Shown here: piece after piece, positions 57,043 to 64,000 of the stretch
Layout: each line of letters starts with the position of its first letter
Numbering within the stretch: position 1 is the first letter of the stretch
Assembly (NCBI RefSeq): GCF_910592395.1
Contig: NC_088318.1
Span: 124,001-188,000 of the forward strand
Direction: 5' to 3'
DNA length: 64,000 nt
Source: Lineus longissimus
Taxonomy: Eukaryota > Nemertea > Pilidiophora > Heteronemertea > Lineidae
The notes under the pieces: generated by a model
The model's input: the letters and a program-made list of their open reading frames with translations, nothing else
Database searches by the model: none
Told to the model about the DNA's origin: nothing
Program-made: the position numbers and the translations under genes

Positions 57043-59335
57043 ATCTTAATACACTGAAGTCGTTGACGTCATTTACCCACAGTTTCTATAAGCAGAAAGA
57101 GGGTTGAGATTAGTCTTAAGTGGCTATCATAGCTAATGGCTTTCTTACGGCTAGATACCTTTACACGAAATTGCATTTTAAACTTGTTGATTAGCATTAA
57201 ATTGATCCTAATGACCTATGATTATATCACTAATAAGGTCTATTGATATCATGTTGGTGACTTGAACTTCAGATAGATGGGAGCACTGATTGTAGACATG
57301 TGGGGTTGTTAGAACGACAAAAGCATTGTTTTTCTTTCCATTTTGATAGAGCATGCTAACAGTGTTGACAGTTGTCTTGACAACATTGAAAACTTCGATT
57401 CTCCTCGGCCAATGGAGTTGCGGTTGTAGACCAGTCTTTTACAAGATGTGTTTAAAATGGCTATTATATTTGTAGATGATGATTTGTTTTGAAGCCTTGA
57501 ACGGCTGGATGAAAAGAAGTGTTGTTCAGACGTACGGACAGGTCAAGTGTCTCTAAATTCCATCTGGATATCAGATGAGAAACGTTGTCAGCTATTAAAG
57601 GAAGGGTATGGGCTGGAGGGGCCTGTTACATTTGGGGGCAAGTTCCATCATTGATTTCAAGATAACGGAAGAGTATATTTAGTTTTAATTCATTTGATAG
57701 TTACATTAAGGTTATTCCCATAATTTGAGTAAAGTGAGGCCGCCCTGTCTTGGGGACAAAGTCGAATGTTGTCGTTGTCAAACATGGGGCGTAATGCCGT
57801 TCAGTTTGGCAATATGTGTTGCCCCTCAAAAATGTTGATACTTGTATCGTTGTTTTGTGATTTATGTCTGTGACTCGGTTCAAAGTCCATTATAGATTAG
57901 TTCGATCGGCAAGAAGTGTTTACTGAAGCGGAGCTATTCAGGAGGTTTTATCAACTGTCATAGCATGAGAGCGGGGCAAAGTCCATCCTGATTCATTAAC
58001 TTTAGTTCTAAATGTTCTAGATACTGTTGAGATCACTTGAGGAAAGGTTCTGATAGAAACAGGCAATAGTTCTAAAAATGCCTGCTGTTTGCCACAAGAT
58101 AGACTCGGATCGATACAGAATGTCTATTTGTCTTGAGAACTTTCTGCCACATCAGACATCGTCCACGGGGTTAGGAATTCTGGGTAGGTGATGTGATTTC
58201 AGTTTATTCTCGTTCTTTGTCTTCTCCTTCTGTGGCATTAGATTCAGATTGTCAGTTCCTTGGATGTGACGTTTATCAAGACGTGATCAGCAGAACCTGG
58301 CCAGGCTCGTGGTCCCTTTTCAAACACTGCATGAAAATTAGCTCACATTATTTTTCATGATGCATACATGTAACTTATTGCACCTGTCAGTCACATTGAA
58401 GGTGAAGGGGTGAGAGCTGATTACAGAATAAACTGTCACCCCTTCTATTACCCTCAATAAGTGTCAAAGTAGTCAATGCTATTATTCATGTAAGAGAAAA
58501 ATCACCTCGAAAGGGACTCCTGTAGCTGACACCACGTATGTGACCTCTGCAATCAGGACACCTCTCTTTCAAGGACAGCAGTGGTCTGTCCTGAGGGTGT
58601 CCTTTTTCAAGAGTTCCTAGTGTATTGATACGGTCTCCATCTCTCAGTTGATAACCTGGTCTTGGTTGTGATTATGATAGTATCGCCACCTTGTGTTCAA
58701 GAGCAAAGCTGCTTGATATCAATACTACGTCAAAGCTTATAATATAGATCAATTCTTCGAAATTATCCAATAATCGCATTTAGTAGCTGTCGGCTACTGA
58801 CACCTGTTGTTCAATTTCCAAACTATGATTGATTGAGATTACATAATCACGGTTTACGCCGTGTTGGCAAAGCGACTGTCTTATCTGTCTTATGTCATAT
58901 GTTTATGAATGAAAGGAGAGAAAGGATAATGGTATGGGTTTGATATCAGTGTTATCAGTGTTGGACAACGAAAGGGATTAGATGTCTCAACAAAGTCACA
59001 CTGGCAAGTAGGGACACCTTCCTGGTGAGGCTCACGATGGGCAGTTTGCATGGGAATGTTAAAGGGGAAATGCACTCATGAAAGACTAACATGGGGATTT
59101 GCAGAAGACTGGGAAAATAAACTCATAGAGGGCAATCATTGGGATTTGCATGGAATGTTAAAGGAGAAATAAACTCATGAATGGTAAACATTGTGATATG
59201 TACTAAAATGTTAAAGGGGAAAAGACTTATGAAAGGCCATCATGGAGATTTGCATTTGAATCTTAAAGGGGAAATATGCACATGACTGACATTTGTTAAG
59301 TTCATCGAGAAGTGATTGAAAACTGTCTCTTGTTT
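57043..59335 (+). other. HNF4 intron (between exons B and C)
   Basis: No exon or RNA gene was recognised. A set of loosely repeated GGGGAAA...CTCATGAA segments occurs near 59040-59290. Confidence 0.4.
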
Positions 59336-60171
59336 CTCCCTTGATCCCCAGAGCTCCATCTCCTTGATGGACGGCTGGACCATGGCCAGTCTGTTGATGT
59401 TCAAGAGTGGGCTCCCTTGATCCCCAGAGCTCCATCTCCTTGATGGACGGCTGGACCATGGCCAGTCTGTTGATGTTCAAGAGTGGGCTCCCTTGATCCC
59501 CAGAGCTCCATCTCCTTGATGGATGGCTGGACCATGGCCAGTCTGTTGATGTTCAAGAGTGGGCTCCCTTGATCCCCAGAGCTCCATCTCCTTGATGGAC
59601 GGCTGGACCATGGCCAGTCTGTTGATGTTCAAGAGTGGGCTCCCTTGATCCCCAGAGCTCCATCTCCTTGGTGGACGGCTGGACCATGGCCAGTCTGTTG
59701 ATGTTCAAGAGTGGGCTCCCTTGATCCCCAGAGCTCCATCTCCTTGGTGGACGGCTGGACCATGGCCAGTCTGTTGATGTTCAAGAGTGGGCTCCCTTGA
59801 TCCCCAGAGCTCCATCTCCTTGATGGACGGCTGGACCATGGCCAGTCTGTTGATGTTCAAGAGTGGGCTCCCTTGATCCCCAGAGCTCCATCTCCTTGAT
59901 GGACGGCTGGACCATGGCCAGTCTGTTGATGTTCAAGAGTGGGCTCCCTTGATCCCCAGAGCTCCATCTCCTTGATGGACGGCTGGACCATGGCCAGTCT
60001 GTTGATGTTCAAGAGTGGGCTCCCTTGATCCCCAGAGCTCCATCTCCTTGATGGATGGCTGGACCATGGCCAGTCTGTTGATGTTCAAGAGTGGGCTCCC
60101 TTGATCCCCAGAGCTCCATCTCCTTGATGGACGGCTGGACCATGGCCAGTCTGTTGATGTTCAAGAGTGGG
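59336..60171. repeat. 76-bp minisatellite, eleven copies
   Basis: The unit runs from CTCCCTTGATCCCCAGAGCT through GGACCATGGCCAGTCTGTTG to CAAGAGTGGG with almost no divergence, implying recent expansion. It ends 583 bases before HNF4 first exon C. Confidence 0.95.
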
Positions 60172-60754
60172 CAATATTTTGAATGAAGTGAAATGAAAAG
60201 TTTGTGATCATGCGAATTGATCCTAATCGTGTGGGGCCCCAGGTTGATTAGGTATAAAACAGGGCCACATATTTCATTATCAGCCAGGTTAGGTGACATG
60301 TGCTGGCCCATACATAAACCATGCATACAAGTGCTGACTTTGATAACGAAATTGGGGCGAGGCCATTTCAGTTTGGGGGAAACAAGTTGAGATATTTCTA
60401 TCAAAGTCTACTTTTCTTCAGAAATAAGGGTGCAGTTTAAAGGTAAAAGAATGAAAACACCATTCTATCCAGATAATACTTGTACAAAAGGTTTTCCTCT
60501 TGTTTTTGGTGGTATTTATAACTTAATGTCAGGCGTCAAACCCACATCATCAAAATGGCCTTGACCAACAATGAAGACAGTTCTGTTTAGGATGGCCCTG
60601 TTTTTGTCGACACGAGGATCAGCTGTTATTGTGAAATCTGGTGTTCCTCGTTGTTGCATCCATGATCCGCGGAGAGTCAGGGATTATGCTCATTAATTAT
60701 GATAATGAGGAATGGGGGCGCGTAGAGGCACTGACGGAGACAGAAGCCGTTGGG

Positions 60755-60770
60755 ATGGACGAGTTTAGCG
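60755..60770 (+). CDS. HNF4: HNF4 nuclear receptor, alternative first exon C
   Basis: Sixteen coding bases (Met-Asp-Glu-Phe-Ser plus one base) lead to a GTAAAT donor in phase 1. With the next exon only 248 bases downstream the product reads [12 protein letters not shown] and then the DNA-binding domain. The ATG is in good context (GGGATGG). This short N-terminus recalls P2-type HNF4 isoforms lacking most of AF-1. Confidence 0.6.
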
Positions 60771-61018
60771 GTAAATGTTATTTTGACATTTTTCACGCAA
60801 AAAGCTAAGAACAGGATTCAGGTTTCGTTCAATTTCAGATTGTCTTCAACAGGATCTCTTCTTGGTTGAAAGAAGCAAATTCAAAGTTCCTTGCTCAAGG
60901 ACACATAGATTCAAGCTATTGCTCTAACCGCCATGGCACTGAAATCTCCGTGTCCGAACAGAAAAGGATTATCCTGAATTGGACATTAATATAACATGCG
61001 TTCTGTCTTATTTTTCAG

Positions 61019-61306
61019 ATGCCAGTGACATCGCAAGTATACACAACCTGGCCAGTGTCCAACCTGTCTTATCACCCAACTCTGCCATCAGCCAACTGTG
61101 TGCCATCTGTGGAGATCGAGCGACCGGCAAACATTACGGCGCGGCAAGCTGCGACGGTTGTAAGGGATTCTTCCGCCGTAGTGTCAGGAAGAATCACGTC
61201 TACACCTGCAGGTTCAGCCGGAATTGTCTCGTCGATAAGGATAAACGGAATCAGTGTCGCTACTGCCGGCTGAAAAAATGTTTCCGCGCGGGAATGAAGA
61301 AAGAAG
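61019..61306 (+). CDS. HNF4: HNF4 nuclear receptor, DNA-binding-domain exon
   Basis: After a TTATTTTTCAG acceptor, this exon encodes a linker and both C4 zinc fingers. The first finger begins [15 protein letters not shown] and has the P-box CDGCKGFF; the second contains [17 protein letters not shown] and CRYCRLKKC, followed by FRAGMKKE, diagnostic for HNF4 (NR2A). HNF4 binds direct-repeat AGGTCA-type sites as a homodimer and controls gut, liver-like and metabolic genes in animals. The exon is entered in phase 1 and leaves in phase 1 at a GTAGGC donor. All eight zinc-binding cysteines are present. Confidence 0.97.
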
Positions 61307-62698
61307 GTAGGCCATTGGTTCATGTCCGATCTCCGAGATATCCAACCGGAGTCTCTACTCGAGCATACGTTTCTGTCATTGGTTTTATGCTGGCCCATCT
61401 TTGAACTATAATGAAACCACCTTCCATAGGCCATCATAGATTCTATAATTGAATCCATTATAATCTATGATTGGCTCCTAAAATCCCACTGGAAACCTGA
61501 CTAGAACGTGATTGGTGACTTTGTCAATTTCCTTAAGCTGGCCTTGGGATCAGGCAAGCAGCGGCAACCAAAGCTGGAAAATGGTATGGGATTGCAGAGC
61601 ATTTAGAATCCAAAACCTTAATCAGCAGCTTGATTTTCTCAAAATATTTCTCTAAAATAATAAATTCATATAGGCCTACTATACTATAGCTTATTTACTA
61701 CTTTTAGACTACTTTTTTCTGCCATGTTTCTTGGAATAAAACGTGATGAATGAATGACCTAATATCCTGATTAATTACAATGCAACACTAATCACTTGTT
61801 CTTAAAGTTGATCTCGAGCCAGATCTTAGAACGCTTGCTTCCTGACTAAGTGCAGTGTCATTTAATACCACAGCTTAACTAATGAACTAAACCAGATCTC
61901 CCCACCATCAGGGTGAGTGTAACACAGAGGCATTGTTCACTAATACTTAATCTATGATGTAATTGGGTCAACCAATTTCCCCTTTAAACCTGCAGACACA
62001 GTATGAATAGAAGGTACATTTAGTCTGTCCAACCTGATCAATTCTCTAATGCATTCATGCACTACTGACCTACTGACCTAGATACATGTACACCTGAGAT
62101 TGCATGCTCATGATACCATCACACGGACCACAAGTTGTTTAAGCAGGTTTCACAGAGAATTGCAGTGTTTCCAGTGGCATTCCAGTAGCATTCCAGTAGC
62201 ATTCCAGTAGCATTCCAGTAGCATTCCAGTAGCATTCCAGTAGCATTCCAGTAGCATTCCAGTAGCATTCCAGTAGCATTCCAGTAGCATTCCAGTAGCA
62301 TTCCAGTAGCATTCCAGTAGCATTCCAGTAGCATTCCAGTAGCATTCCAGTAGCATTCCAGTAGCATTCCAGTAGCATTCCAGTAGCATTCCAGTAGCAT
62401 TCCAGTAGCATTCCAGTACTTGAGTGCCTTACTTTGAATTCCAGTTGAAGTAATGGACACAAAGGCTTCACTATAGTAGACAGGGAGCAAAACAGTTTGA
62501 GATGAGTGTAAGAGAACCTGTAAGGAGAAGGGGGAGAACACCAGAAATCCAGTCATGTTTTTGTGAGGTTTTAGTCCAATCGAATGGAATAGCTGGGCTG
62601 ACTTTCATGACAATGTCAGTACAAAACTACAACCCCGGAGTTATTTACATGTATATCCCTGGTCGATACCATTCTGATGGGTTCATCTCTGTTTACAG
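61307..62698 (+). other. HNF4 intron after the DNA-binding-domain exon
   Basis: It contains the 11-bp array listed below. No other exon is seen. Confidence 0.6.
62169..62418. repeat. 11-bp tandem repeat, about 22 copies
   Basis: GCATTCCAGTA repeats almost without variation. The three minus-strand open frames here are caused by the 11-bp period cycling through frames. Confidence 0.97.
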
Positions 62699-62823
62699 CT
62701 GTCCAGAACGAGCGCGATCGTATCAGTGTGCGGCGGACAAGTTATGACGACATCCAGCAGAACGGCTCACTCTCCGTCAACACATTGCTCAATGCTGAGA
62801 TCCTGTCACGACAAGGGTGGGAG
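62699..62823 (+). CDS. HNF4: HNF4 nuclear receptor, hinge exon
   Basis: The exon completes an Ala codon and reads VQNERDRISVRRTSYDD, the conserved C-terminal extension and hinge after the HNF4 zinc fingers, continuing to SVNTLLNAEILSRQGWE at the start of the ligand-binding domain. The acceptor is GTTTACAG and the donor GTAAGG, in phase 0. Confidence 0.93.
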
Positions 62824-62851
62824 GTAAGGTCACGTTGGGGAGGAAGAGAGA

Positions 62852-62942
62852 AAGTGAAGGGAAGAAGGGGCAGACATGTTAAGGGAAGAAGGGGCAGACA
62901 TGTTAAGGGAAGAAGGGGCAGATATGTTAAGAGAGGAAGGGG
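62852..62942. repeat. 24-bp tandem repeat, about 3.5 copies
   Basis: GGGAAGAAGGGGCAGACATG with TTAA recurs every 24 bases directly after the hinge-exon donor. Confidence 0.92.
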
Positions 62943-63172
62943 CAACTATTTACACCATTATGCGACAATTACCCTCATTCAGTCTGATCATGTGAGCATA
63001 ACAACCTGAAGTGAATTGTCTGTGTGTAGTCGGTGTTGATTGTGTGTGTCAGTCTCACTGGGCTTGCTGGTGCAGTGCCAGATAGCAGAGTGATTCGCCA
63101 CAATGCAAGAGATTAAATGTATACAAGCGTCACGAGTATCCTGGTATAAAATCAACCGTTCCATTATTCCAG

Positions 63173-63316
63173 ATCACCCATAACGTGCAAGACATAGTCC
63201 AGAAGAAGATTGCCACCATCGTGGATGTAACGGAATCGATGAGACAACAACTCCTCATCCTCGTGGAGTGGGCCAAGTATATCCCGAGTTTCTGTGAGCT
63301 GCCACTCGATGATCAG
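63173..63316 (+). CDS. HNF4: HNF4 nuclear receptor, ligand-binding-domain exon 1
   Basis: Forty-eight codons in phase 0 on both sides, ending FCELPLDDQ before a GTATGT donor. [14 protein letters not shown] is the helix 3 signature of HNF4 that forms part of the fatty-acid pocket and coactivator groove. The acceptor is TTATTCCAG. Confidence 0.95.
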
Positions 63317-63630
63317 GTATGTCACCGGCTGTTCATTCAAACAAAATGACTGACAAGTTGTTCATTGAGAAGCCATTCATTTAAGTTGTGACATAATTAA
63401 GGTGGACTACAACAAGTGGTCTTGTAACATCATTGCGCAACCCGCAAAGTTGGGAAGCTCTGTGAGACAAGTTGGGTGACTCTATGAGTCCAACCCTAAA
63501 GACAGTCTCAAGATATGATCACTTTCAACCAGTTGTTTTTCCAGCAGCAATCTCTCTCCCTCTCGTAGGTAACCTGGTGTCTTGCATGTTCCTCCATTGG
63601 CCTACAGCAATAACTGTTTTCTCTCAATAG

Positions 63631-63871
63631 GTGGCACTCCTGCGAGCCCACGCTGGAGAACATCTTCTCCTCGGCGTAGCAAGACGATCAATCCCCCTGA
63701 AAGACATCCTTCTCCTTGGCAATGATTACATCATTCCTCGACACACGACCGACATGGAAATCAACCGTATCGCAAACCGCATCCTTGATGAACTAGTCAA
63801 ACCTCTGAGAGATGTTCAGATTGATGATTCAGAGTTCGCCTGTTTGAAGGCAATCGTATTTTTCGACCCAG
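63631..63871 (+). CDS. HNF4: HNF4 nuclear receptor, ligand-binding-domain exon 2; gene continues past the window
   Basis: After a TTTTCTCTCAATAG acceptor the exon encodes helices 4 to 7 of the ligand-binding domain: [15 protein letters not shown], then [12 protein letters not shown] and RILDELV, to LKAIVFFDP. It leaves in phase 1 at a GTAGCT donor. The rest of the ligand-binding domain with the AF-2 helix and the F domain should lie beyond the right edge. Confidence 0.95.
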
Positions 63872-64000
63872 GTAGCTATACTTACTGATCTACTACCCAT
63901 TTTGTTTGCATAATGGCAGCTTTTATATTATACGGCGCATTGCAACAGTCCACGCCAACACTCATTACAACAACTGTCATGTGGCATTGTGGGAGAGCAT

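Noticed and set aside
61072-61458. Minus-strand open frame opposite the HNF4 DNA-binding-domain exon
   Set aside because: It is a shadow of the zinc-finger coding sequence.
62119-62556. Three overlapping open frames with an 11-residue repeated peptide
   Set aside because: An 11-bp repeat cycles through all frames and lacks stops; this is a by-product of the array inside an HNF4 intron.

Overview
The window is animal (metazoan) nuclear DNA. Genes are split by GT-AG introns, spaced widely, and separated by many minisatellites. The recognisable proteins are animal families: HNF4 nuclear receptor, ninjurin, a testis-specific-type Ser/Thr kinase, a TRP-type channel and a leucine-rich-repeat membrane protein. 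Nothing bacterial, organellar or viral was recognised. A marine invertebrate, probably a lophotrochozoan, is my inference from gene style and repeat content; the sequence does not prove a species.

Layout, left to right. 0.7-2.2 kb: a two-exon gene (+) for a small secreted 12-cysteine protein, with a foldback element in its intron. 3.7-4.2 kb: a short inverted-repeat transposon (MITE). 4.3-6.5 kb: a complete three-exon ninjurin gene (-) with a tRNA-Gly in intron 1. 8.1-9.2 kb: a three-exon gene (-) for an 80-residue secreted peptide precursor. 9.8-13.2 kb: two long, similar terminal exons (-) of unrecognised proteins, separated by a 1.4 kb array of 82-bp repeats. 17.1-18.8 kb: an uninterrupted TRP-like channel reading frame (-). 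19.9-21.6 kb: a 1.7 kb minisatellite of mixed 17- and 18-bp units. 22.5-24.4 kb: an LRR transmembrane protein (-). 24.5-43.9 kb: largely gene-poor, with tRNA-His, several repeats and one weak exon candidate. 44.0-45.3 kb: a two-exon TSSK-like kinase (-) with a tRNA-Gly in its intron and three evenly spaced CRE palindromes upstream. 49.9 kb to the right edge: HNF4 (+), with three alternative first exons, the DNA-binding-domain exon and three ligand-binding-domain exons; its 3' end lies beyond the window.

The genes do not form an operon or obvious pathway. The most informative structures are the three-promoter HNF4 architecture, two uncharacterised secreted products recovered only by joining short exons, the twin terminal exons whose stop codon lies in a minisatellite unit, and the CRE triad at the TSSK promoter. 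All exon joins were inferred by eye from splice signals, reading phase and protein sense; transcripts were not available.
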